DNA of 13,842 nucleotides from NCBI GenBank assembly GCA_934133015.1, contig CAKPAQ010000011.1:1-13842 (forward strand). The letters are read 5' to 3'. The notes under the pieces were generated by a model, which saw only the letters and a list, made by a program, of their open reading frames with translations, was not told the DNA's origin and ran no database searches. Below are positions 7,133 through 13,724 of the stretch, one piece after another. The translations under genes were made by a program, and so were the position numbers. Source of the stretch: an uncultured Bacilli bacterium. Its GTDB lineage: Bacteria > Bacillota_I > Bacilli_A > RF39 > UBA660. Within the stretch, counting starts at the first letter, position 1, and each line of letters starts with the position of its first letter.

Positions 7133-8207
7133 TTTCCTTATGAATATAGGTATTAGGGTAGTAATGTTCTATTATTTGTCTATATGTATATCCTGATTTT
7201 GCCATACCTTCAGCTCCATATTTTGATAATCCTAAGCCATGACCATGCCCTCTAGTAGTAAAAGTAGTATAATCTTTTTCAATGCTGACAGAAAAATCAT
7301 TAGAGTTTAAACCTAATCTTCTAGCCAGAATAAGACCATCATATACCTTATCATTGAACTTAATATATTGTACTCTATGACCAATGGTACGAACTAGTAT
7401 TTGTACTTTACTTTTTTTAGTTATTTTAGTTTTCAACAACTTTGATAAATAAGAATTAGGTACAATTCTACGACTTACATAATCACCATTATCCCAATTA
7501 CTATCGACACTTACTAGATAAGGATAAGCAAGTTTTAATACATTCTTAGAATCTTCTGTTTTCCCATTACTAGCTAAATGATAATAAGCATCAATATAAT
7601 CACCATCAAACATAATTACTTCATCTCTAGTATCTGTAATAGCTTTTCTAATTTTATCTCTATATTCTTCATATTTATCTTGCCATAATTCTTTCAAATA
7701 TTGTTGATTTCTAAATACTTGAGTAGCATTGTAATCCTTAATTTTAAGATTGTTTTTTAATCTTTTCAAAGCATAGGTTCTAGCTATTACTGCTTGAGCT
7801 TTTAATGCTTCTTCATGAAATATAGCGGGCATTTCTGCACTAACTACCCCAAAAATATAGTCTTCTAACTTTAATGTTTCAATAATACCATTACTATGAT
7901 TTAAATCAACAAATTTTAAGCTATCATTATTTTCTTCCAATCTCTCTACAAATCGATTGTGATCACTATCATAATCACTAATGTCAATAGTAGCTAATAC
8001 GATATCATTTATAACTATAGATATCCTACTACCATTAAAATGAATATCATTATTTTTTAAATAATTACTAATTTTATGATAAAAATTTAAGTCGTTTTCC
8101 CAATTACCTTGTTCAGTTAAATCTCTAGAAAATTCTTCTGTATTATTAAGATAAAGATATAAAATGTCTTTATTATCAACAGTTACTACCATATATTTAT
8201 AAAACAT
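7122..8207 (-). CDS. spoIID: SpoIID-domain protein (peptidoglycan lytic transglycosylase-like)
   Basis: SpoIID-domain enzymes cut glycan strands whose peptides have been removed; in sporulation they act in engulfment with the amidase SpoIIP. In this 361-residue protein the domain begins about residue 114 (KLEDYIFGVVSAEMPA) with the probable catalytic Glu125, followed by QAVIARTYAL (138-147), YYHLASNGKTE (208-218) and the signature GHGHGLGLSKYGAEGMA (320-336). The first 110 residues are a separate beta-rich region (VDNKDILYLYL and RISIVINDIVLATID) with no evident signal peptide or membrane helix, unlike B. subtilis SpoIID. The start at 8207 follows AGGTGA (plus 8212-8217); a start at 8315 would add 36 residues lacking support. 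Likely partner of the neighbouring amidase. Orthology to true SpoIID is uncertain; domain membership is clear. Confidence 0.84.
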   Translation of the reverse strand: MFYKYMVVTVDNKDILYLYLNNTEEFSRDLTEQGNWENDLNFYHKISNYLKNNDIHFNGSRISIVINDIVLATIDISDYDSDHNRFVERLEENNDSLKFVDLNHSNGIIETLKLEDYIFGVVSAEMPAIFHEEALKAQAVIARTYALKRLKNNLKIKDYNATQVFRNQQYLKELWQDKYEEYRDKIRKAITDTRDEVIMFDGDYIDAYYHLASNGKTEDSKNVLKLAYPYLVSVDSNWDNGDYVSRRIVPNSYLSKLLKTKITKKSKVQILVRTIGHRVQYIKFNDKVYDGLILARRLGLNSNDFSVSIEKDYTTFTTRGHGHGLGLSKYGAEGMAKSGYTYRQIIEHYYPNTYIHKETNY

Positions 8208-8230
8208 ATTATCACCTAATAGTATTATGG

Positions 8231-8239
8231 ATGATAACA
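8231..8239 (-). promoter_or_regulatory. Possible extended -10 promoter of the spoIID-like gene
   Basis: On the minus strand TG-T-TATCAT sits 23 bases before the start at 8207, without a clear -35. Confidence 0.45.
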
Positions 8240-8297
8240 TATTTTTAATACTATATTTTATAATAGTTAATTTATCCTTTAATATTTGTTGATTTTG

Positions 8298-8306
8298 TGT
8301 TATAAT
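8298..8306 (+). promoter_or_regulatory. Extended -10 promoter of the 138-aa orphan gene
   Basis: TG-T-TATAAT is followed by GGAAGG (8321-8326) and the ATG at 8336. It is divergent from the spoIID-like gene. Confidence 0.65.
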
Positions 8307-8335
8307 AGCGCACATAAAAAGGAAGGACCAATTTT

Positions 8336-8752
8336 ATGAAAAAAAACAATATAAATAATTTACAATTTCATTTACCTAATTTTATTGATATCACTTTTTA
8401 TGCCTTAGTTGAAAGCTATAATTTTGATTCATCATTTAAATATTGTTTAAGAACTGGTAAAGTAAAATCTATCGAAGAATCATATATGAATCTATCACAA
8501 TCTTATCAAGAATTAGAAAATAAAGAATTTATTTATGCTGATTTAAATACCGATACTAAAGAAAAAATAGAAACTTATTTATTAAAAAATAAATCAGATA
8601 TTATTAGTTGGATTACATCTAGCGATAAATTTATTCCTAGTTCAATTTATGATATCTATCTTGAAACATTAAGTAGTAAATTAACAGTTGTTGAAACTTT
8701 ATTATTCAAAAACGGTAGTGAAAAAAATGCCCAATATAAAAAACAATTATAA
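8336..8752 (+). CDS. Uncharacterised 138-residue protein
   Basis: I do not recognise this protein. It looks real: it has an extended -10 box, the site GGAAGG nine bases before the ATG, coding-like composition and a strong terminator at its end. It is hydrophilic and probably mostly helical, with no signal peptide, no membrane segment and no zinc or catalytic motif. It has three cysteine-poor blocks: an N-terminal part with FHLPNFIDITFYALVE, a central ENKEFIYADLNTDTKEKIETY, and a C-terminal helix-rich part ending in Lys. It is divergent from the spoIID-like gene and converges on the phospholipase gene. It is probably a cytoplasmic lineage-specific protein; no function is proposed. Confidence 0.75.
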   Translation: MKKNNINNLQFHLPNFIDITFYALVESYNFDSSFKYCLRTGKVKSIEESYMNLSQSYQELENKEFIYADLNTDTKEKIETYLLKNKSDIISWITSSDKFIPSSIYDIYLETLSSKLTVVETLLFKNGSEKNAQYKKQL

Positions 8753-8789
8753 AAGAACTAAAATTCAAAGTGTTTTAGTTCTTTATTTT
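8752..8789. terminator. Bidirectional rho-independent terminator
   Basis: A perfect 12-bp stem (8752-8763 with 8773-8784) with a 9-base loop. ATTTTT follows on the plus strand, and a T-rich stretch follows on the minus strand. The hairpin starts in the stop codon of the orphan gene and contains the stop codon of the opposing phospholipase gene (8758-8760). Confidence 0.85.
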
Positions 8790-9738
8790 TATCACAATCT
8801 CTACCAGTAACATAATTTAAATTACCTATTGTTTTTTTCAAATTTATCTTTTTATCATAATAAAAAAACTTATTCAATTCACTTATTATATTTACTGTTT
8901 TAGCTAATGCTTTAGTATATAATTCTATTAATGATTCATTACTTTTAATTCTTTTATCAGTCGGATTATACCACTTATTATGTTCTAAGTTTAATAAGTG
9001 CTTCTTATTTTTCATATTCATATGATAAGACAAACTAGTTTTCTTAAGAAATGATTTAGGCGATACTAAATCAACTAATTTATAAAATAACATCTTAAAT
9101 CCAGTAGGATCATACCTAAATACTCTAAAGAAAAATTTCATTTGTTTAATTGCGGTTAAGTAATACTTATGAAAATCTTTAATCCCAAACACTTCTTTAT
9201 AAGTAAAATCTATAACTTCAATTAAACCTTTATCAAGATTAGTAACATTTAAACATTCATTGTAACATTTAAATTTATTAGGATTAATTTTTTCTCTAAT
9301 AGTAATTAAATAATTATCAAAGTAAGTTTCCATATTGGCATGTAATTGATTATATTTATAAGTAGTTGGATCTTTCTTTATAAAATTACCTGTTTTATAA
9401 ACAACGTATGGATGCATAGTAGAATCTAACACATAATGTGAAATCATCCCATACAGAAAGGCCATAACTTCACCATTATATTGAAAATCGTTATATTTAA
9501 CATAATTTATTAAAGTTTCAAAAAATTCAAATGATTTATTTTGATGAAAATAGTATCCAAAATCTCTAACTTTTTTTCCCTTTTTTAGATTAGTAAGATT
9601 GTAGAAGAAAAGAACATCCATATTTTGAGCAGCACATTTTAATAATTCTTTATGATCTATAAGTAGTTCCTTACTATTAATACTAAGTTTATCATATACA
9701 TCCATAATAAAATAACTATGAGTAATTGTACTAGCCAT
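8758..9738 (-). CDS. Zinc-dependent phospholipase C-family protein (Zn_dep_PLPC)
   Basis: Member of the all-helical phospholipase C / S1-P1 nuclease fold, which hydrolyses phosphodiesters with a cluster of zinc ions. The 326-residue protein shows probable metal ligands in family order: His7 (THSYF), Asp41 (AAQNMDVLFFY), His65 (YYFH), His101 and Asp105 (GMISHYVLDSTMHPYVVYK, with His109), and His133/Glu137 (HANMETYFD). The C-terminal third is Lys-rich with no recognised motif. No signal peptide is visible, whereas the clostridial and bacillary toxins are secreted, so this is likely a cytoplasmic relative with an unknown phosphodiester substrate. AGGAGG precedes the ATG at 9738; an upstream ATG at 9765 would place that site inside the gene. 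Family confident; substrate unknown. Confidence 0.82.
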   Translation of the reverse strand: MASTITHSYFIMDVYDKLSINSKELLIDHKELLKCAAQNMDVLFFYNLTNLKKGKKVRDFGYYFHQNKSFEFFETLINYVKYNDFQYNGEVMAFLYGMISHYVLDSTMHPYVVYKTGNFIKKDPTTYKYNQLHANMETYFDNYLITIREKINPNKFKCYNECLNVTNLDKGLIEVIDFTYKEVFGIKDFHKYYLTAIKQMKFFFRVFRYDPTGFKMLFYKLVDLVSPKSFLKKTSLSYHMNMKNKKHLLNLEHNKWYNPTDKRIKSNESLIELYTKALAKTVNIISELNKFFYYDKKINLKKTIGNLNYVTGRDCDKNKELKHFEF

Positions 9739-9771
9739 ATGAGTCCTCCTTTCTAAAATATACACATTATC

Positions 9772-9780
9772 ATTTTAACA
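9772..9780 (-). promoter_or_regulatory. Possible extended -10 promoter of the phospholipase-type gene
   Basis: On the minus strand TG-T-TAAAAT is 33 bases before the ATG and is the same nine bases as at 1768-1776. TATATT nearer the gene is an alternative. Confidence 0.35.
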
Positions 9781-9821
9781 TAATTTTTCATCTTTTTTTC
9801 ATATGTTTTACACAATTACTA

Positions 9822-9830
9822 TGATATAAT
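9822..9830 (+). promoter_or_regulatory. Extended -10 promoter of the HEPN-HtrA operon
   Basis: TG-A-TATAAT lies 20 bases before the ATG at 9851. AGGTGA (9838-9843) is the ribosome site, so the leader is only about 15 bases. Confidence 0.7.
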
Positions 9831-9850
9831 CAATAATAGGTGATGAGTGT

Positions 9851-10801
9851 ATGGCTATATCAAAGGATTTTAAAACTATAGATGAACAAATTTCTATCTT
9901 AGAATATAAGGGTTTAACCATAAATGACAAGGAATTTGCCCATCAGGTTCTACTACGTGAAAATTATTTTTTCTTAAATGGTTATCGTCATTTATTTTTA
10001 AAATCAAATAATGATAGACGTTTTATAGAGAATACAACCTTTGAAGAACTATATAGTTTATTTTTGTTTGATAGACAATTTCGAAATATTATATTTAAAA
10101 ACTTACTAATTATAGAAAATAATATTAAGTCAATAACTGCTTATCAATTATCTAAAAAATATGGATATAAGGAAAGTGATTATCTAAAACCTAAGAATTT
10201 CACTAATATTCCTGAAAAATCTAGACAAGTAAATGACTTAATTAAAAAAATGAAACGTCAAGTAAGAGTGAATGCCCCTCAACATTCTGCTACTATGCAT
10301 TATGTTAGTAATTATGGGTATATTCCACTATGGGTATTAATGAAAGTATTATCTTTTGGAATAGTTAGTGAAATGTTAGCCATATTAAAAAAGGAAGATC
10401 AACTGGCTATTGCGGATATTTATGATATTCCGGTAGATTCTTTAATTAATTATCTACCAATTTTAGCTAATTATCGTAATCTATGTGCTCATGAAGATAT
10501 TTTATTTGAAAATAGAACTCAACGCGAATTAGATGATACTATATATCATAAGATGTTAGGAATTAGTAAGATGGATGGAGAATATGTTTATGGTAAAAAC
10601 GATATTTTTGCGTTAATTATCATAATAAAACAGCTAATCAAACCCAATGAGTTTAAAAACTTAGTAGAGGAAATAGATCATGCTTTAAATAATTTGGAGT
10701 ATAATCTAAAGACTATAACTATTGTGAAGGTCTTGGATCGTATGGGATTTCCTGAAAATTGGAAAGATTTAGCTAATATTACTAAGAAGGTGGAAGAATG
10801 A
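9851..10801 (+). CDS. Abi_2 / AbiD-AbiF family HEPN RNase
   Basis: Abi_2 proteins are HEPN-fold RNases known from abortive phage infection and toxin systems. This 316-residue protein has the family layout: the N-terminal GLTINDKEFAHQVLLRENYFFLNGYRHLF (21-49), FEELYSLFLFDRQFRNIIF (64-82) with the IEN helix, then PLWVLMKVLSFGIVSEML (159-176), and the catalytic HEPN motif RNLCAH, Arg209-x4-His214, followed by the family's usual aromatic/Arg tail. It is intact, so RNA cutting is plausible. The stop TGA overlaps the start of the HtrA gene (ATGA), which implies translational coupling. No separate antitoxin gene is seen and the 85-base upstream gap is too short for a long non-coding RNA. Family clear; a defence role is inferred. 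Confidence 0.86.
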   Translation: MAISKDFKTIDEQISILEYKGLTINDKEFAHQVLLRENYFFLNGYRHLFLKSNNDRRFIENTTFEELYSLFLFDRQFRNIIFKNLLIIENNIKSITAYQLSKKYGYKESDYLKPKNFTNIPEKSRQVNDLIKKMKRQVRVNAPQHSATMHYVSNYGYIPLWVLMKVLSFGIVSEMLAILKKEDQLAIADIYDIPVDSLINYLPILANYRNLCAHEDILFENRTQRELDDTIYHKMLGISKMDGEYVYGKNDIFALIIIIKQLIKPNEFKNLVEEIDHALNNLEYNLKTITIVKVLDRMGFPENWKDLANITKKVEE

Positions 10802-11928
10802 GAGAAAAAGTAATTAATAGTATCAAAATTTTAATAATTGTATTAATAGGTTTTGGAGCTGGAGGAGCTGCTACTTATTATTTGGTGGAAAACAAATTAA
10901 ATAATGAAGTTACTAGTGATAAAACTACAAGTACTACAACATCTGGAGTAGTCAAATGTAACAATGATATAACAATAGATGAAACTGGTATATCAACTGC
11001 AGTTGGTAAAATATATGATGCAACTACTACAATACAAAATTATCAGAGTAATACTTTAGCATCATCTGGTAGTGGTTTTATTTATAAAAAAGATAGTAAA
11101 TATGCTTATATTTTAACTAATTATCATGTAGTAGAACATGCTGATAAATTAATAATAACTTTATCAAGTGATGATCAAGAAGAGGGTACTTATCTTGGTG
11201 GTGATGAATATTTAGATTTAGCAGTTGTTAGAATATCAGCTAAAAATATAACTCAAGTAGCGACTCTTGGTAATAGTGAAAAGACTAATGTAGGTGATAC
11301 AGTGTTTACTGTAGGTTCACCAGTTGGATATGAGTATCGTGGTTCTGTAACTAAAGGTATTTTATCTGGAAAAAATAGAATGATAACAGTTAGTGTTAAT
11401 TCTAATAGTGATTGGGTTATGAATGTTTTACAAATAGATGCAACTATAAATCCAGGTAATAGTGGAGGACCATTATTAAATGTAAATGGTGAAGTAATTG
11501 GTATTAATTCTTTAAAATTAGTTAAAGACGAAGTAGAAGGTATGGGATTCGCAATACCTATTGAATATGCTACTAAATATGTTGAAAAATTTGAAAAAGG
11601 TGAAGCTTTAGAAAGACCTTTGATTGGTATAAATATGCTAAATGTTACTGATACTTATCGTCTACGTCAATATGGAATTGTTTTAGATGATAAAATTGAA
11701 GAAGGTGTAGTAGTAGTTGGTGTAGTGTCTGGAAGTGGAGCTGCTAAAGGTGGTATTGAAAAGAAAGACGTTATAACTAAAATTAATGGTAAGAGTGTAT
11801 CGTCTGCTGCTTATTTAAAATATTTATTATATCAATATGAAGTAGGAGATACTATTAAATTAACTGTAATAAGAGATGGTAAAGAAAAGGATTTATCAGT
11901 TACTTTAACTAAGCTAGAAGATAATTAA
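10798..11928 (+). CDS. Membrane-anchored HtrA/DegP-like serine protease with PDZ domain
   Basis: Extracytoplasmic quality-control or signalling protease of 376 residues. A short positive N-terminus is followed by one membrane helix (about 9-29) and a Thr/Ser-rich linker (39-50), placing the enzyme outside the membrane. The trypsin-like domain has His110 (NYHVV), Asp140 (EYLDLAVV) and Ser222 (NPGNSGGPL), a complete triad. A single PDZ domain fills about 275-372. This is the normal plan of Bacillota HtrA/HtrB. Its ATG lies in the ATGA overlap with the HEPN gene and no promoter was seen of its own, so it depends on the promoter at 9822. Coupling a surface protease to a HEPN RNase is odd; it may be chance operon packing. 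No terminator is clear before the next gene. Confidence 0.92.
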   Translation: MREKVINSIKILIIVLIGFGAGGAATYYLVENKLNNEVTSDKTTSTTTSGVVKCNNDITIDETGISTAVGKIYDATTTIQNYQSNTLASSGSGFIYKKDSKYAYILTNYHVVEHADKLIITLSSDDQEEGTYLGGDEYLDLAVVRISAKNITQVATLGNSEKTNVGDTVFTVGSPVGYEYRGSVTKGILSGKNRMITVSVNSNSDWVMNVLQIDATINPGNSGGPLLNVNGEVIGINSLKLVKDEVEGMGFAIPIEYATKYVEKFEKGEALERPLIGINMLNVTDTYRLRQYGIVLDDKIEEGVVVVGVVSGSGAAKGGIEKKDVITKINGKSVSSAAYLKYLLYQYEVGDTIKLTVIRDGKEKDLSVTLTKLEDN

Positions 11929-11947
11929 TGAATTTATAATCTTTGTG

Positions 11948-11956
11948 TGATATAGT
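11948..11956 (+). promoter_or_regulatory. Probable extended -10 promoter of the ttcA-like gene
   Basis: TG-A-TATAGT, with an overlapping TATACT at 11956-11961 as an alternative. GAGGTG (11971-11976) precedes the ATG at 11982. Confidence 0.5.
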
Positions 11957-11981
11957 ATACTTGTTATATTGAGGTGTATAT

Positions 11982-12821
11982 ATGGATGATTATAAGATTA
12001 TAGAAAACAGTTTGATTACTAAGTATAGAAAAGATATATGGGCCAAATTTGTAAAAGGTGTTAAAGATTTTAACATGATTGAGGAAAATGATAAAATTGC
12101 GGTTTGTATATCAGGTGGAAAGGATTCATTCATACTAGCAAAGTGTATGCAAGAGATTCAAAGACATGGTAAGGTCAACTTTGATTTAGAATTTATTGTG
12201 ATGGATCCTGGGTATAAAAGTGAAAATAGAAAACTTATTGAGGATAATGCTAAAAGGTTAAATATTCCTATTACGATATTTGAATCTAATATCTTCAGTA
12301 TTGTTGATAAAGTTGAAGAATCGCCTTGTTATTTATGTGCTAGAATGAGGAGAGGTTGTTTATATAATAAAGCCAAGGAATTAGGATGCAATAAGATAGC
12401 GTTAGGTCATCATTTTGATGATGTTATGGAGACCATTTTACTTAGTGTAATATATGGTGGTGAATTTAAAACTATGATGCCTAAGCTACATAGTACTAAT
12501 TTTAAGGGATTGGAATTAATTAGGCCTTTATATTATGTAAGAGAAAAAGATATTATTTCTTTTACTAAGTTTCATAATTTAAGATTTTTAAATTGTGCAT
12601 GTACTTTTACTGAGAAAAATAATGAGGAAAATGTTAATAGTAAGAGATTGTTAATTAAAAACTTGATTAAGGATTTGAAAGACGATAATGCTTATATAGA
12701 AAATAATATTTTTAAAAGTGCCTTTAATGTTAATTTAAATACTATTATTGGGTATCATAAAGATGATATGAGTTATAATTTTTTAGATGATTATAATGAT
12801 AGAGATAAAAATGATAAGTAA
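11982..12821 (+). CDS. ttcA: TtcA-family tRNA 2-thiocytidine synthetase
   Basis: PP-loop ATP pyrophosphatase that adenylates and thiolates cytidine 32 in some tRNAs using a [4Fe-4S] cluster. In 279 residues: PP-loop SGGKDS at 44-49, the MDPGY strand at about 74-78, the cluster motif Cys116-Tyr-Leu-Cys119 followed by ARMRRG, GHHFDDVMETIL (142-153), the RPL block at 181-183, and a C-terminal CAC (Cys205/Cys207) that would give the third cluster cysteine. These separate it from TilS, which lacks the CxxC. Length is close to TtcA (about 300). The last 60 residues are Asn/Asp-rich with no known motif. A monocistronic unit is likely, given the promoter before it and the strong hairpin after it. Sulfur transfer to another nucleotide by a paralogue cannot be excluded. 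Confidence 0.85.
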   Translation: MDDYKIIENSLITKYRKDIWAKFVKGVKDFNMIEENDKIAVCISGGKDSFILAKCMQEIQRHGKVNFDLEFIVMDPGYKSENRKLIEDNAKRLNIPITIFESNIFSIVDKVEESPCYLCARMRRGCLYNKAKELGCNKIALGHHFDDVMETILLSVIYGGEFKTMMPKLHSTNFKGLELIRPLYYVREKDIISFTKFHNLRFLNCACTFTEKNNEENVNSKRLLIKNLIKDLKDDNAYIENNIFKSAFNVNLNTIIGYHKDDMSYNFLDDYNDRDKNDK

Positions 12822-12831
12822 AATAAAAAAG

Positions 12832-12885
12832 AACTATGCAAGTAATTAGAAACATTAAGTTTCTAATTATGGGTGTAGTTTTTTT
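12832..12885 (+). terminator. Rho-independent terminator after the ttcA-like gene
   Basis: A perfect 11-bp stem (12843-12853 with 12859-12869) with a 5-base loop is nested inside an outer AACTA/TAGTT pairing (12832-12836 with 12876-12880), and a run of seven T ends it. Confidence 0.8.
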
Positions 12886-12972
12886 GTTGGAAAAAGAGAT
12901 AAAAGAAAGTTTTTTAAATAATAAAAACAATTTATTTTTCTTTTCATAAACTATTATGAGGAGGAATTATAT

Positions 12973-13272
12973 ATGGATTATAAAATAATTGTTGATGCCG
13001 GTCATGGTGGGGAAGATCCTGGTGCCATAAGTGGTGACTTAAAGGAAAAAGATTTCAATTTAAAAGCTGCCAATTATATGTATGACCGATTTAAGGAATT
13101 AGGTGTACCTGTAGCAATTACTAGAGATAGTGATGTTACTTTAACTAGACAGGAACGTTTAAATACAATGAATAATACATTTGGAACTAGTCCAAATGTA
13201 ATAATATTATCTAATCATATAAACTCAGGAGGAGGAGAAAGTCAATGTGTAACAAATATGTATAACGATTAA
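12973..13272 (+). pseudogene. Truncated N-acetylmuramoyl-L-alanine amidase (Amidase_3), C-terminal half missing
   Basis: The N-terminal half of a zinc amidase without signal peptide: His11 (DAGHGG), Glu25 (LKEKD) and His82 (SNHINSGGGE) are all present and well kept. Homology stops about residue 89; ten unrelated residues follow, then a stop. The distal half, with the catalytic Glu seen as Glu185 in the cwlD-like gene, is absent here and not found in any frame downstream, so this is a deletion rather than a simple frameshift. The start has a strong AGGAGG site (12959-12964). A 99-residue product could still bind zinc but should not be an active amidase. It belongs to a different subgroup from the cwlD-like gene, being signal-less and Lys/Glu-rich. 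It could also be an anti-amidase or binding remnant, but decay is simpler. Confidence 0.75.
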
Positions 13273-13309
13273 AGCCAAAATAAAGTAAGAAATGGAGATT
13301 AGTTATAAT

Positions 13310-13642
13310 ATGAGTTACACAAAAGAAAAAGAATTAATGGATGAAGGTAATATATCTGATAATGAATTTCAAGAAAAATATTTACCTTTCTATGATAATT
13401 TTAAAGAGTATATGATTAAATATGTAATACCAGATGCAGTAGCATTTTATATTGCAAATAGTTATTCAAGAGGATGTTTAGATGACAGTAAGTTATATAA
13501 TCATATTAATTCTGCAGTAGATATTTTTAATTGTAGATGCAATATTGATGTGATCTTACCATCTATAGAAATGATATTAAACATAAAATATAATCTAAAA
13601 ATTACTGATAGAAATCCATTGAAATTAGAAAAATATTATTAA
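13310..13642 (+). CDS. Uncharacterised 110-residue protein
   Basis: I do not recognise this protein. It is acidic at the N-terminus (KEKELMDEGNISDNEFQEKY), predicted to be mainly helical, and has a cysteine pair in NCRCN and another Cys in SRGCLDD. There is no signal peptide or membrane helix. An ATG at 13292 would add six residues, but the only ribosome-site-like bases, GGAGA (13294-13298), overlap that codon and suit the ATG at 13310, though the 11-base spacing is long. It directly follows the truncated amidase and has a strong palindromic terminator at its end, so it is probably the last gene of that unit. It may sit where the missing amidase half once was. Confidence 0.6.
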   Translation: MSYTKEKELMDEGNISDNEFQEKYLPFYDNFKEYMIKYVIPDAVAFYIANSYSRGCLDDSKLYNHINSAVDIFNCRCNIDVILPSIEMILNIKYNLKITDRNPLKLEKYY

Positions 13643-13647
13643 AGCTG

Positions 13648-13673
13648 GCACTATCAATATTGATAGTGCTTTT
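13648..13673 (+). terminator. Rho-independent terminator
   Basis: A perfect 22-base palindrome (13648-13669) followed by TTTT, starting six bases after the stop codon of the 110-residue gene. Confidence 0.85.
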
Positions 13674-13676
13674 GTA

Positions 13677-13685
13677 TGATATAAT
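13677..13685 (+). promoter_or_regulatory. Extended -10 promoter of the right-edge gene
   Basis: TG-A-TATAAT directly after the terminator, 39 bases before the ATG at 13725. Confidence 0.65.
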
Positions 13686-13697
13686 ATATTATATATT

Positions 13698-13719
13698 TTG
13701 GGAGGTAATTGGGAGGTAA
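13698..13719 (+). repeat. Tandem 11-base repeat carrying two Shine-Dalgarno sites
   Basis: Two exact head-to-tail copies of TTGGGAGGTAA (13698-13708 and 13709-13719), each with GGGAGG. The second copy is well placed for the ATG at 13725; the first would be too far upstream. Confidence 0.85.
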
Positions 13720-13724
13720 TCAGT

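Noticed and set aside
9766..9850. Non-coding RNA antitoxin for the HEPN RNase, as reported for some AbiF systems
   Set aside because: The gap is only 85 bases, is occupied by divergent promoters and shows no repeats or strong hairpin.
10798..10803. Alternative genetic code with TGA read as Trp
   Set aside because: All Trp codons in recognised motifs are TGG, and all other genes end at family-typical lengths without in-frame TGA; the single TGA stop sits at the expected end of the HEPN protein.
12745..12930. 61-codon minus-strand frame with a hydrophobic stretch
   Set aside because: It runs through the ttcA terminator hairpin and the end of ttcA, with no ribosome site.
12901..12944. 8-bp inverted repeat (12901-12908 with 12937-12944) before the truncated amidase
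   Set aside because: Pure A/G against T/C with a 28-base loop; common by chance in such sequence and not near a clear promoter.
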